A stretch of DNA of 35,926 nt from Pseudomonadota bacterium (GCA_027623555.1 JAQBSZ010000040.1:1-35926), one strand, 5' to 3'. Numbered from the stretch's first letter, positions 8,043-17,727 are shown. Notes: generated by a model from the sequence alone, not told the origin. Numbers and translations: made by a program.

Positions 8043-9164
8043 ATGTATCTGGAATACTTCTCCCTGGAACGGCACCCGTTTCGTATAACTCCGGATACCT
8101 CGCTATTCTTCTCCGGTGGTAGCGAGGGTCGCGGAGTAGTACTCGATGCCATGCTTTATGCCATTGAGACCGGCGAAGGGATCCTGAAAGTAGTTGGAGA
8201 AGTGGGCAGTGGCAAGACCATGTTATGCCGCATGCTGGAAGAACGCCTTCCCGAAACCACCGAAGTGGTTTATATCGCCAATCCTAATCTTAGCCCGGAC
8301 GAAATCCTTTATGCGGTTTCATTCGAATTGAAGCTCCCGGTGCGCAGGGACACTTCCAAGCTGCTGGTCATGCAGCAACTACAGAATTATCTCTTAAAGC
8401 AGCACTCGGCGAATCGCAAGGTGCTGGTAATTATTGAAGAAGCGCAGGGAATGCCGGTTGAGACTCTTGAAGAGATTCGCCTGTTCAGCAACCTGGAGAC
8501 TCACCGTGACAAGCTCATGCAGATTATCCTGTTTGGTCAACCGGAGCTCGATCGCAATCTTAGCGCCAAACATATTCGTCAGCTTAGAGAGCGCATTACC
8601 CACAGTTTTTATTTGAGCCCACTCACTAGAGAGCAAACAGCAGACTACATACACTTTCGTCTCGGTGCGGCAGGATGTCCCTGTCCGATACTGTTCACGC
8701 GCGCCGCCGAATGGCTTATTGCCAAGGCATCTGGAGGCCTGACCCGGCGTATAAATATTCTTTCCGATAAGGCCCTGTTGGCTGCTTTCGCGGAAAACGT
8801 GCTCGAATCTCCAGAGAAATTGGGTCCGGATGTACCACCGGTAGTGAAAGCAAGGCACGTCTATGCCGCAATTCGCGATTCTGAATATTCCGCCTCGGTC
8901 ATCAAGACGGTGTTTTCACCTGCACATGTGGTGAGTGCCAGCGTATTATTTGCAGTCGTTGCATTAACGATTTTCCTTTGGACGCAACCGCAAGACATTG
9001 CTGTTACATTGAATTTGGATGACACTAACGGACGGGTTTCCGAACCTTCGCAAGGCCTGTTTCGGCTCGCTCTGGATACCGATCCTCGACAGCTTGTCGC
9101 TACCACCAGGGCAGAGCCGATCAGCAAGCTAATCCAGGCACCCCTGGCGGGGGGAAGAAACTGA
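8043..9164 (+). CDS. mshM: MshM/ExeA-like AAA ATPase with C-terminal membrane segment
   Basis: AAA-type ATPase of the ExeA/GspA/MshM/DamX group, thought to help assemble or place the secretin through the peptidoglycan. 373 residues: the typical N-terminus MYLEYFSLERHPFRITPDTSLFF, Walker A GEVGSGKT at 52-59, Walker B VLVIIEEAQ from 127, LRERITHSFYLSPL in the C-part, and one transmembrane helix near 296-314 followed by a short periplasmic tail. It stops abruptly in a G6 run (9149-9154); dropping one G would continue the frame straight into the SPOR ORF downstream, giving a 542-residue AAA-TM-SPOR protein. First gene of the pilus cluster. Symbol assigned by similarity and context. Confidence 0.85.
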   Translation: MYLEYFSLERHPFRITPDTSLFFSGGSEGRGVVLDAMLYAIETGEGILKVVGEVGSGKTMLCRMLEERLPETTEVVYIANPNLSPDEILYAVSFELKLPVRRDTSKLLVMQQLQNYLLKQHSANRKVLVIIEEAQGMPVETLEEIRLFSNLETHRDKLMQIILFGQPELDRNLSAKHIRQLRERITHSFYLSPLTREQTADYIHFRLGAAGCPCPILFTRAAEWLIAKASGGLTRRINILSDKALLAAFAENVLESPEKLGPDVPPVVKARHVYAAIRDSEYSASVIKTVFSPAHVVSASVLFAVVALTIFLWTQPQDIAVTLNLDDTNGRVSEPSQGLFRLALDTDPRQLVATTRAEPISKLIQAPLAGGRN

Positions 9165-9222
9165 GAATGTCTTACCTGACCAGAATGCTCAGACTGACCC
9201 GGAACCCGTCACTGCAGAACCG

Positions 9223-9672
9223 ATGAGTCTGAACAGAGAAGCACCGCTGGCACAACTACCTGTTGAAGTAGTTATCCCGGCTGCCTTTACATCGGGGGAT
9301 TCCGCTCCCTATGCGCGAAATCTTGTGCAGGAACGGGTGCTGGCTTCCATCGACTGGCTCCGCAAATCAGACAAGGACAGCTACACCGTGCAGTTCGTTT
9401 CCGGCGCCACGGAAAACCTGGAAACTGCCGGTGCATTTCTCGCCGAACTCGATGAAGTCGGACTCATAGAAGCAGCCTATGTCTGTATGTCGACGCTGGA
9501 GAACAGAAGTTACTGGACCATCAAGTACGGAAATTTCCCGGGATTAAGCATGGCACAGGATTTTATCGACCAACTTTCTGCAAAGCTTCACGACTATAAG
9601 CCATTCGTACAAAACATGAGCAGTGTCGAATGTAATACAAACAATACGATAGCCGCACTGATTCTGGAGTAG
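9223..9672 (+). CDS. SPOR-like peptidoglycan-binding domain protein (likely detached 3' part of mshM)
   Basis: 149 residues from the first ATG. The segment SYTVQFVSGATENLETAGAF, with SYWTIKYGNFPGLSMAQDFI further on, matches the layout of a SPOR domain like that at the C-terminus of DamX. SPOR domains bind denuded septal peptidoglycan in the periplasm, so the domain needs a membrane anchor or signal, yet this ORF has neither, nor a convincing ribosome site before 9223. The frame is open back to 9133, across the end of the AAA gene, and would be joined to it by loss of one G at 9149-9154. The intervening linker is rich in Asp, Glu, Pro and Gln. It is therefore probably the C-terminal part of the preceding protein. 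Confidence 0.72.
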   Translation: MSLNREAPLAQLPVEVVIPAAFTSGDSAPYARNLVQERVLASIDWLRKSDKDSYTVQFVSGATENLETAGAFLAELDEVGLIEAAYVCMSTLENRSYWTIKYGNFPGLSMAQDFIDQLSAKLHDYKPFVQNMSSVECNTNNTIAALILE

Positions 9673-9678
9673 TGCTCA

Positions 9679-11304
9679 ATGAAGTATCACACTAAATTGA
9701 AATTCACCTGCATGGGCCTGGGTAGTCTATTACTGGTTGCCTGTGACACATTGAACCTGCCACCGCTTGATGAACGCATCACCATGGAAGTGGAGGGTCG
9801 GCATATCACAGCCGCAGAACCAGCCCCGCTAACTGACATTCCTGAGATTGTCAGAGACCTGCCTGTTGTCACTCCACCGCAGGCGGAACCGCCCCTGGAA
9901 TTGTATTCGGTAATCGTACAGGACGTCTCAGTCAGGGAGTTATTGTTTGCCATGGCAAGAGACGCCAATATCAATATCGATGTGCATTCCTCTGTCGCCG
10001 GAGTTGTCAGCATCAATGCCATCGACCAGTCTTTGCCGCAGATACTGGAAAGGATTGCCAACCAGGTCGATATCCGTTGGAATTTTGCCCGCCCGGATTA
10101 TCTCGTTGTACAGCCCGACCTGCCAGTCTTGCGCAGTTACCACATCGACTATGTCAATGTCGCCAGGAGTTCCATATCCGAAGTTTCCGTCTCTTCCGCA
10201 GTCACAGGAGGAATCGGTGATGATGCCGGTGGTGGCGGTGAGGCTAACAATTCAACAACGTCTCTGTCACAGAGTTCTGCGAACGATTTTTGGGTAATGT
10301 TGCAAACAAACCTGTCTGCGATCGTCGGAGAGAGTACGTCAGAGGAAAGCACTGCCCCGAGTTCTATCATCGTCAGTCCGGAGAGCGGTCTGGTTTCGGT
10401 GCGAGCGAGTCATCGCCAGCATGAAGAGATCTACGAATTCATCGAGTCAGTACGTACGCGGGCTCTCTACCAGGTAATGATAGAAGCCACCATTGTAGAG
10501 GTAAGCCTTAGCGATCAGTATCAGGCCGGAGTAGATTGGGCCGCGGTTGCCAGGGACAGCGGCCAGGTGAACTTTTCTCAGGATCTTACCGGACTCAACC
10601 TGAATACAGCGCCAACCAATGTACTAACGATCGACAAGAGCGCCGGACCCGATGCAATAAATGCCACGATTCGCCTGCTGTCCCAGTTTGGGGATATCAA
10701 CGTGTTATCCAGCCCCAAGCTGATGGCGCTGAACAACCAGACTGCCATGTTGCGCGTTGTTGACAACAAGATTTACTTTACGATCGAAGTCGAAGCTGGA
10801 TTCCCAGCCACAGCCACAAGCCCGGCACTAGCGCCCACATTCACCAGTTCAGTGCATACGGTGCCGGTTGGATTTACGATGGCGGTCACACCGCAAATAA
10901 GTGAGAACGATCAGATAACACTGAATGTAAGGCCGACCATTTCCCGAATTATTCGTTTCGTAGATGACCCGAACCCGGCCCTGGCAACTGCCTCAGTTAT
11001 AAATTCCATTCCCGAGTTACAGATTCGAGAGATCGAATCCATTCTCAAAGTGGACAGCGGTGAAATCGCCGTGTTGGGCGGGCTTATGCAGGATACGGTC
11101 GATGCCAGTACCGTTGGAGTTCCCGGGCTGGGTCGCCTTCCCTTTATCGGGGACTTCTTTAATTACCGAGATGACTCGACTATCAAGACTGAACTCATTA
11201 TCTTCATCAGACCTGTAGTGATCCGGCAAGCCAGCATCAATGGGGATTTGCAGGATTTCAGGCAGTTCTTGCCAACCAGCCCAGGGTCGAGCGCAGGACT
11301 TTAG
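9679..11304 (+). CDS. mshL: MshL-like outer-membrane secretin (lipoprotein)
   Basis: Secretin forming the outer-membrane channel of an MSHA-type pilus. 541 residues, the usual MshL size. The lipoprotein signal peptide has lipobox LVAC with Cys22. An STN/secretin N-domain follows (SVIVQDVSVRELLFAMARDA, near 80-150), then a Gly/Ser-rich low-complexity linker with SSAVTGGIGDDAGGGGEANN. The C-terminal secretin gate core includes SSPKLMALNNQTAMLRVVD, VGFTMAVTPQISENDQITL and GEIAVLGGLMQDT, ending in PGLGRLPFIGDFF and ELIIFIRPVVI. It begins 6 bases after the SPOR ORF, in the same transcription unit, and is followed by the MshN-like gene after 49 bp. Confidence 0.92.
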   Translation: MKYHTKLKFTCMGLGSLLLVACDTLNLPPLDERITMEVEGRHITAAEPAPLTDIPEIVRDLPVVTPPQAEPPLELYSVIVQDVSVRELLFAMARDANINIDVHSSVAGVVSINAIDQSLPQILERIANQVDIRWNFARPDYLVVQPDLPVLRSYHIDYVNVARSSISEVSVSSAVTGGIGDDAGGGGEANNSTTSLSQSSANDFWVMLQTNLSAIVGESTSEESTAPSSIIVSPESGLVSVRASHRQHEEIYEFIESVRTRALYQVMIEATIVEVSLSDQYQAGVDWAAVARDSGQVNFSQDLTGLNLNTAPTNVLTIDKSAGPDAINATIRLLSQFGDINVLSSPKLMALNNQTAMLRVVDNKIYFTIEVEAGFPATATSPALAPTFTSSVHTVPVGFTMAVTPQISENDQITLNVRPTISRIIRFVDDPNPALATASVINSIPELQIREIESILKVDSGEIAVLGGLMQDTVDASTVGVPGLGRLPFIGDFFNYRDDSTIKTELIIFIRPVVIRQASINGDLQDFRQFLPTSPGSSAGL

Positions 11305-11353
11305 GGTTTACTACTATTCTCACAAGTGAAGAGAAGGCTAAAGAGACATATCA

Positions 11354-13234
11354 ATGAGTCTATTAATGGACGCGCTGCGCAAGGCCGAGGAATCCAAGAA
11401 GAAGGCCGAGCAGGAGAACAAGTCCGCTGCTGAGTCTGAAAAACTTCAATCCCAAGCGGGCGCTGATGAGCAACAGGTAGCTGCGTCGACACCGGGCGAA
11501 TCAGCTCCCATAGAAACGGCACGACAAATTGAGCAAGACACTTCTCAAACACCGGCAGGAAATATTCCTGACACGATGCTTGAGTTTGAAGAGTCGGAGC
11601 AGACCGGTTCACTCATTGATGATATTGGTGAAGAGTCAGAGCAGACCAGCTCTCTTAGTGATGATATCGGTGAAGAGTCAGAGCAGACCAGTTCTCTTAG
11701 TGATGATATCGGTGAAGAGTCGGAATCAACAGCTGACTTGGAACTACAACCCCAGTTCGAAAAGGCAGCAGATGCTGAAATCCTGGAAGAATCATATGCA
11801 GAGCAGTACTCTGCATCTCTGGATCAGGAGGCAATAGAGCAACATGCAGTAGAGGAAGAAGAAAACCAGGCGCACATTCAGGAGAGAGAGCTCACTTCTG
11901 AGGAAGAAGTTCCAGCCTCCCTTGAACTGAGTGCCGATGACCATGACGCGCTGTTTTCCATTCCACAACCAAAAGCTGAGACGATAGTAGAAAAGACGGC
12001 GGGTAGTCGTCTCGCGGCGAAATCGGTGTTCGATGCCAAGCGTCCATCCCGGAGAAACCGCCAGAATTTCATGATGGCAGGAATGGGCATTGCTGCAGTG
12101 GTTGTGTTGGGATTTGGATTTTACTTTTACGTATCCGTCAGCACCGACAGCGGGATCGCGGTTCCGGTAAATTATGTAGCACGCCAGGATGCAATTGCTG
12201 ACCAAGCCGAGCCAGATGATATTGAGCCAGAATTGACTAGCGCGCTTACTGAGCCAGCAACCCCCGTAGAATCCATTGCTGCGGCCGAGGTCATATTGGC
12301 ACAGCCGGTCGATGAACCGGTTATCGAAATCACGCCCACGGCCATTGCCAATAGTTTGCAACCGACTATCGCCAGTTCTCAGGTGATCTCCCAGGTAATA
12401 GGTGAAGTGAATGCACCAGAGCCTCCTGCGCCAGTTAGCTCACCACAACGGGAGCCTGCAGCACCAGTAGTTGCAACCAGCCGCTTTGTCGAAGCTACTA
12501 CAACTGAAGTAACTGGGCAGCTAGCTACAGCTGAAGCGAGACCCGTTATTGAGCCAGCTGCGATCGCCCCCAATCCGGCGACAATCCAGCCGGTTAACCT
12601 GATCAGTTTCCAGCGGCGGCAATCAGTTTCATCGATAGATCCCCTGGTTGAACAGGCTTATAGCGCTTATCAGGCTGGCAATCTCAATACGGCCAGAGAC
12701 CTCTATCAGCGCGCACTGCTAGGTGCCGCCCAACATCGCGATGCATTGCTGGGTTTGGCGGCCATAGCAGCTGCTGAGAACAATACCATTGAAGCTATGG
12801 AGCTTTATTCCCGATTGCTGTCTCGCGATCCTAGTGATCCGGTAGCTCGGGCAGGTTTTCTGGAGCTCCGGCCCAATGGTAATGCGGCAGAACAGGAACG
12901 CGAACTAAAGAGGCTGTTGGAAATTCATTCTTCAGTCGCGCCGCTGGTTTATGCGTTGGGTAATTTTTATGCCTCGCAACAGAATTGGTCGCAAGCACAG
13001 CAATATTATTTCAATGCTTTGCAGTTGGCCCGATCCAATGCTTTGGCAGGCAGCCAGGTAAACCCTGATTATGCTTTCAATCTGGCAGTAAGCCTGGAGC
13101 ATCTTCGCCAGGCTGATTCGGCGCAGAATTATTACCGGGCTGCGCTCGAGTATGCAGAAAACCATCCTGCCGGGTTTGATCTGAATATGGCCCGCACCAG
13201 GTTGGAGAACCTTAGCAGGACATCGGCACGATGA
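11354..13234 (+). CDS. mshN: MshN-like TPR inner-membrane protein with acidic repeat region
   Basis: 626 residues. The N-terminus MSLLMDALRKAEESKKKAE is the signature start of MshN/GspB-type assembly proteins and is predicted cytoplasmic. Residues about 79-125 are three tandem 14-residue acidic repeats of the EESEQTxSLxDDIG type plus a partial fourth. A basic stretch (AKRPSRRNR) precedes a single membrane helix near 237-258. A Pro/Ala/Glu-rich periplasmic spacer leads to C-terminal TPR repeats from about 430 (AYQAGNLNTARDLYQRALLG, then ALGNFYASQQNWSQAQQYYF). Likely scaffolds the secretin or pilus platform. Its stop overlaps the next start (ATGA). The acidic insert makes it much longer than typical MshN proteins. 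Confidence 0.82.
   Translation: MSLLMDALRKAEESKKKAEQENKSAAESEKLQSQAGADEQQVAASTPGESAPIETARQIEQDTSQTPAGNIPDTMLEFEESEQTGSLIDDIGEESEQTSSLSDDIGEESEQTSSLSDDIGEESESTADLELQPQFEKAADAEILEESYAEQYSASLDQEAIEQHAVEEEENQAHIQERELTSEEEVPASLELSADDHDALFSIPQPKAETIVEKTAGSRLAAKSVFDAKRPSRRNRQNFMMAGMGIAAVVVLGFGFYFYVSVSTDSGIAVPVNYVARQDAIADQAEPDDIEPELTSALTEPATPVESIAAAEVILAQPVDEPVIEITPTAIANSLQPTIASSQVISQVIGEVNAPEPPAPVSSPQREPAAPVVATSRFVEATTTEVTGQLATAEARPVIEPAAIAPNPATIQPVNLISFQRRQSVSSIDPLVEQAYSAYQAGNLNTARDLYQRALLGAAQHRDALLGLAAIAAAENNTIEAMELYSRLLSRDPSDPVARAGFLELRPNGNAAEQERELKRLLEIHSSVAPLVYALGNFYASQQNWSQAQQYYFNALQLARSNALAGSQVNPDYAFNLAVSLEHLRQADSAQNYYRAALEYAENHPAGFDLNMARTRLENLSRTSAR
11588..11713 (+). repeat. Tandem 42-bp coding repeat, three copies plus a partial fourth
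   Basis: Copies at 11588-11629, 11630-11671 and 11672-11713, with the start of a fourth at 11714. Copies two and three are almost identical in DNA, indicating recent duplication. Each encodes 14 acidic residues within the MshN-like protein. Confidence 0.93.
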
Positions 13235-14943
13235 GTGAAGAAGTCAAACCAAAGCGAAACAGGCAGCTGGGTGAGGTGCTGGTCGAGAAGGGTATTATTA
13301 CTAGCGATCAGCTGAAGATTGCTCTGCATGAACAAAAAGTTATTGGTAAACGGATCGGCGCAGTACTGATCGAGCTCGGAATTGTCACGGATTCCATCAT
13401 CCGCGACGCCCTCAGTGAAGATACGGGTTACTCGGTCGTCGATCTGAATAATATCGTGATCGATTCTGCGGCCCTGAAGATGGTCCCGCAGGAGTTGGCG
13501 CGTCGATTCAAGATCCTACCCCTGTTCTATAACAAACTCGATCATGAATTAACGCTGGCGATGGTAGACACTTACAACATCGTCGCGCTCGATCAGGTTC
13601 GTGCATTACACGACAGCAAGCTGGAAATAAAACCGGTGCTGGGTAGTGACACCGATATCGTGCGGGTTACCGAAGATGTCTACGGTATCGACCTCTCTAT
13701 CGACGGAATCCTGCAAGAGATCGAGACTGGAGAAGTCGATTTCGATGCCATGCAGTCCGATGACCAGTTTCATCACCCTATGGAGCGCCTGATCAATGCC
13801 CTGCTCGCAGATGCCGTGCAACGGGATGCGTCGGATATACACTTCGAGCCCGAAGAATCGTTCCTAAGGATTCGCTATCGGATAGACGGCGTGCTACGTC
13901 AGGTACGAAGCCTGCACAAGAGTTACTGGGCAGCGATGGTGGTGCGACTGAAAGTGATTAGCAATATGAATATCGCCGAGTCGCGGGCGCCTCAGGATGG
14001 GCGGGTTTCCCTGTCACTTATTGGTCGCCAGATTGATTTCAGAGTTACATCACAACCCACATCCTGGGGTGAAAACGTGGTGCTGCGTGTTCTCGATCGA
14101 AGAAAAGGCATAGTGCCATTGGATTCGCTCGGAATGAGTGATGACAACCTGCATGCAATGAAAATCATGATGTCGAAGCCGGAGGGCGTGATACTGGTTA
14201 CCGGGCCAACCGGTAGTGGCAAGACCACTACGCTATATTCAATTCTCAATCATATAAATACTGAACGCATAAACATCATGACGATGGAAGATCCGGTTGA
14301 GTATCCGATGACGATGATCCGCCAAACCTCTATCAACGAATCTGCAAAGATGGGTTTTGATGAAGGTATTCGTTCCATGATGAGGCAAGATCCTGATGTG
14401 ATTTTAGTCGGTGAGATCAGGGATGACGTGACTGCGGAGATGGCGTTTCGTGCTTCCATGACGGGTCACCAGGTTTTCTCAACCTTACATACCAGTTCGG
14501 CAATTGGATCAATTCCTCGCCTGCAAAACCTTGGTGTGTTACCTGACATACTGGCCAGCAACCTGATCGGTATAATCGCTCAACGCCTACTGCGGAGACT
14601 CTGCAAGAAATGCAAGCAAGTACAGGAAATTGGCGAACTGGAGCGCAAACTGCTGGGACTAGAAGCGACCCCGTCGCAAATTACGATTTATGAAGCGGTG
14701 GGTTGTCCCGTCTGTGATCAAACTGGATACAAAGGCCGTATTGCCATCGTCGAGATTTTGCAGATCAGTGAGAATCTGGAGAACCTGATTTCTCAAAATT
14801 CTTCGGCACACGTTGTTTTCAAGGCGGCTATCGCTTCCGGATTCAAGACCTTGGCAGACGATGCCTGTCGCAGAGTACTCGAGGGAGTCACCAGCCTTGA
14901 AGAGATTACACGTGTTGTGGACCTCACGGAGCGAGTGAACTAA
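13231..14943 (+). CDS. mshE: MshE-like pilus extension ATPase
   Basis: Cytoplasmic GspE/PilB-family ATPase powering pilus extension; 570 residues, normal for MshE. The N-terminal MshEN domain is present as the classical two half-motifs, QLGEVLVEKGIITSDQLKIA and RIGAVLIELGIVTDSIIRDA, within residues about 12-66; this domain binds c-di-GMP in Vibrio MshE. The ATPase core has Walker A GPTGSGKT at 325-332, the Asp box ILVGEIRDDVTAEMA and the His box FSTLHTSSAIGS. Zinc-binding CxxC pairs are at 458/461 and 492/495. The start overlaps the stop of the MshN-like gene by 4 bases, indicating translational coupling. Confidence 0.93.
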   Translation: MSEEVKPKRNRQLGEVLVEKGIITSDQLKIALHEQKVIGKRIGAVLIELGIVTDSIIRDALSEDTGYSVVDLNNIVIDSAALKMVPQELARRFKILPLFYNKLDHELTLAMVDTYNIVALDQVRALHDSKLEIKPVLGSDTDIVRVTEDVYGIDLSIDGILQEIETGEVDFDAMQSDDQFHHPMERLINALLADAVQRDASDIHFEPEESFLRIRYRIDGVLRQVRSLHKSYWAAMVVRLKVISNMNIAESRAPQDGRVSLSLIGRQIDFRVTSQPTSWGENVVLRVLDRRKGIVPLDSLGMSDDNLHAMKIMMSKPEGVILVTGPTGSGKTTTLYSILNHINTERINIMTMEDPVEYPMTMIRQTSINESAKMGFDEGIRSMMRQDPDVILVGEIRDDVTAEMAFRASMTGHQVFSTLHTSSAIGSIPRLQNLGVLPDILASNLIGIIAQRLLRRLCKKCKQVQEIGELERKLLGLEATPSQITIYEAVGCPVCDQTGYKGRIAIVEILQISENLENLISQNSSAHVVFKAAIASGFKTLADDACRRVLEGVTSLEEITRVVDLTERVN

Positions 14944-14959
14944 TAATGAGAAACGAAGC

Positions 14960-16165
14960 ATGGCCTTATTTAATTACAAAGCTGTAGATTCCAGGGGTCG
15001 CCACCACTCGGGGAAACTGGATGCTGCCAATGAAAACGATCTGGAGATGCGTCTCACTAAGATGGGCATGGATCTCATTAAGTGCAAGTTCGTGCAGGAC
15101 AAGAAAGCAGGCATAGCGGCCGGTACGATTCGTCGTATCGATCTCATTAATTTTTGCTTCCATATGGAGCAGCTAACACGCTCAGGCGTTTCCATCATCG
15201 ATGGATTGGTTGATCTGCGTGATAGCGTTGAGCAGGCGGGCTTCAGATCTATAATTGCACAGGTTATCGAAGATATTGAAGCTGGGAAGAATCTGTCCTC
15301 GGCGTTGTCTGAACACCCAAAAGTGTTCGATGAAATGTTTGTAAACCTGATCGCTGCAGGAGAAACCAGTGGCACGCTGCCCGAAGTTTTCCTATCTCTG
15401 AATCAAATGATCAAATGGCAAGATGAGCTTATTACTACCACAAAGAAGCTTATGATCTTTCCCGCCTTTGTCGGTACCGCGATATTTTTCGTCATCGGGT
15501 TTCTAATGATCTATCTGGTGCCGCAGCTCACCAGTTTTATTGAAGGTATCGGTTCAACCCTGCCATTTCACACCAGGGCATTGATTGCAACGTCCAATTT
15601 TTTCGCGACTTATTGGTACCTGTTTACGATCTTGCCCCTGATGCTGGCTGGGCTCGTTAGAGCCATGGCATCGGTGAGTCTGGAAGTGCGTTACCAGCTG
15701 GACTCGTTCAAGCTGCGCATCTGGCAGATAGGACCGGTGCTGAAGAAGATTATCCTGTCCCGCTTCGCCAATTTTTTTGCCATGATGTACAAGGCGGGCA
15801 TTCCAATTTTACACTGTATTGAAATTACCGAACGAATAGCCGGGAATACAGCGATCAGAAATGCGCTGTCGAAAGCCAGAGAGGACATCCAGGAAGGGAA
15901 GGGTGTTTCGATCAGTTTTCAAAACACAGGGTTGTTCCCGCCCCTGGTAGTGCGCATGATCAGAATAGGTGAAACCACCGGACAGTTGGACCAGGCACTA
16001 CTAAATGTCAGTTATTTCTACGATCGGGATATCAAGGATTCGATAGAAAAGTTTCAGGCGATGATTCAGCCTACCATGACACTGGTTCTGGGCAGTATTC
16101 TCGGTTGGGTGATGTTCTCGGTGATGGGCCCTATTTACGATTCCATTAGCAATATGCAACTCTGA
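14960..16165 (+). CDS. mshG: MshG-like inner-membrane platform protein (GspF/PilC family)
   Basis: Polytopic inner-membrane platform of the pilus machine, which couples ATPase motion to pilin assembly. 401 residues, the standard GspF family length, with two repeated T2SSF domains. The first includes FCFHMEQLTRSGVSIIDGL and ends in FVGTAIFFVIGFLMIYLVP. The second includes FANFFAMMYKAGIPILHCIE and MIRIGETTGQLDQALLNVSY. Three membrane segments lie near residues 170-192, 215-235 and 370-392. The N-terminus MALFNYKAVDSRGRHHSGKL is typical. It lies 16 bp after mshE; pairing of ATPase and platform is standard for this system. Confidence 0.93.
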   Translation: MALFNYKAVDSRGRHHSGKLDAANENDLEMRLTKMGMDLIKCKFVQDKKAGIAAGTIRRIDLINFCFHMEQLTRSGVSIIDGLVDLRDSVEQAGFRSIIAQVIEDIEAGKNLSSALSEHPKVFDEMFVNLIAAGETSGTLPEVFLSLNQMIKWQDELITTTKKLMIFPAFVGTAIFFVIGFLMIYLVPQLTSFIEGIGSTLPFHTRALIATSNFFATYWYLFTILPLMLAGLVRAMASVSLEVRYQLDSFKLRIWQIGPVLKKIILSRFANFFAMMYKAGIPILHCIEITERIAGNTAIRNALSKAREDIQEGKGVSISFQNTGLFPPLVVRMIRIGETTGQLDQALLNVSYFYDRDIKDSIEKFQAMIQPTMTLVLGSILGWVMFSVMGPIYDSISNMQL

Positions 16166-16194
16166 CAATAACAACTGCGGATAAAGCCAAGTAC

Positions 16195-17727
16195 ATGTTG
16201 GGACTATTAAAAAAATCACCAAAACGCATCATGCTGATAAATTCGGAAGGGCTTTCCGTGTTTATTCTGGAGAGTGATCGTTTGATGCACGTTGGAAAAT
16301 TCTCTGACGAAGACTCCGACCACGAAAATTTTCGCGCTTACCTGGCTGACAGCGCTCCATCTCCGGTAACCCTGTTGGTGGATTCTGTTGCTGAAGATTT
16401 TCTGATTGAAACCATTCCCCATGTCAGTCGCTTTGACCGGGCGTCATTTTTGCGGCGCAAGACCACCCAGCACTTCAGAGGTGCAGATTATCGCTCGGCT
16501 TCACTCCTTAGTAGGGAATCCAGTGGCAGAAAGGATGATAGGGTTTTGTTCAGTGCCCTGACTAAAAACTCCATCGTTGATCACTGGGTACGCGTCCTGC
16601 TGCAGGAAGAGATACCCATTAAATGTGTCACGAGTCCTGCCTACGCGCTCTGCAAGATTGCCGAAGAGTACGAATTGATGACCAGCGAGAAGATACTGCT
16701 GGCGAACTGGGAAGCGTCCGGAATTCGCCAGACGTTTATCGTCAAAGGCATGATGATGTTCAGTCGCCTGACTCCGTCTCCTACCGGACCGGATGTTAAC
16801 CTGGCCGAGGCCATTATCGAGGCCTGTGAGCAAACCAGGGGCTACCTGGAGCGTGTCGAGCTTATAGAATTTGAAGAAGCGCTGGATGTGCATATTATTA
16901 CGCCGCAGCTTGAACAACTGGACTTCGCCAGGTTTCTGAAGCATCGAAGTTTATCCAGCATCATGCATCACAACTCCATGGACATGCTGCAGATTGATCG
17001 CTATGGCGGTTCGCAAAGTTCAATCACTGCTGTGCTGCTCTGCCTTGATTGGGGAGTGCGAAAAGGCTTACTCGCGAACCGCTATGCGCCTTCGGCTGCC
17101 TTACGCTTCTATCATCTCAGGAGGGCACGAACGGCTATAGGCCTGGCGGCATTGTCAATAGCCGTGGCTGGAGGATTGATTGCTCTGCCAATCATCCTCG
17201 ATGTGGCGGACCATCGAACCAGGATTCAGCAATTAACCCAGGACGTGGTACCGATTCAAACTCTCTATGACGAGCTAACCGCCCAATTCCCTGAAACCCC
17301 GATACCATCAGAGGCCATGCAGTTGGCGGTGAGCAATTTCAACTTGATTGACTCCCAGATTCGAAACCCGATTAGCATACTTAGCGAAATAAGCCAGGTA
17401 CTTGCTGGCCATCCCTCTATTGTCCTGACGACCATTGACTGGAATCTGGGGCCGGAAGAGGAAGACATTAGTTTTACCCAGGCGATTCTGAATAACGCAG
17501 CCGTTGTAAACGTGCAGTTGGTTGGCACGTTAATCGGTAGCAGAAGCATTCAGAATTCCTCGACACTATTGAGTCGATTCATGGATGCTCTGGACCAGAT
17601 CGAGGGTGCGACAGTTTCTGCGATCAAATTGCCCATTGAATCCGGACCCGAAGCGCAGGTTATAACCGTAATTAACGATGAAATAGACAATGCAGAGTTT
17701 GCACTGAATGTGCAGGTAGGCTCTTAA
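16195..17727 (+). CDS. MshI-like (PilM/GspL-PilN-type) pilus assembly protein
   Basis: 510 residues with a cytoplasmic N-terminal domain of about 300 residues resembling the actin-like PilM/GspL fold (KRIMLINSEGLSVFILESD start; YRSASLLSRE and PAYALCKIAEEY further on). One membrane helix lies at about 313-335 (TAIGLAALSIAVAGGLIALP), followed by a periplasmic PilN-like region. Fusion of PilM- and PilN-like parts in one chain is the GspL/MshI arrangement. Its position before small single-helix (PilO-like) and PilP/MshK-like genes matches an alignment subcomplex linking the ATPase platform to the secretin. Sequence conservation is low, so the assignment relies on architecture and order. Confidence 0.7.
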   Translation: MLGLLKKSPKRIMLINSEGLSVFILESDRLMHVGKFSDEDSDHENFRAYLADSAPSPVTLLVDSVAEDFLIETIPHVSRFDRASFLRRKTTQHFRGADYRSASLLSRESSGRKDDRVLFSALTKNSIVDHWVRVLLQEEIPIKCVTSPAYALCKIAEEYELMTSEKILLANWEASGIRQTFIVKGMMMFSRLTPSPTGPDVNLAEAIIEACEQTRGYLERVELIEFEEALDVHIITPQLEQLDFARFLKHRSLSSIMHHNSMDMLQIDRYGGSQSSITAVLLCLDWGVRKGLLANRYAPSAALRFYHLRRARTAIGLAALSIAVAGGLIALPIILDVADHRTRIQQLTQDVVPIQTLYDELTAQFPETPIPSEAMQLAVSNFNLIDSQIRNPISILSEISQVLAGHPSIVLTTIDWNLGPEEEDISFTQAILNNAAVVNVQLVGTLIGSRSIQNSSTLLSRFMDALDQIEGATVSAIKLPIESGPEAQVITVINDEIDNAEFALNVQVGS

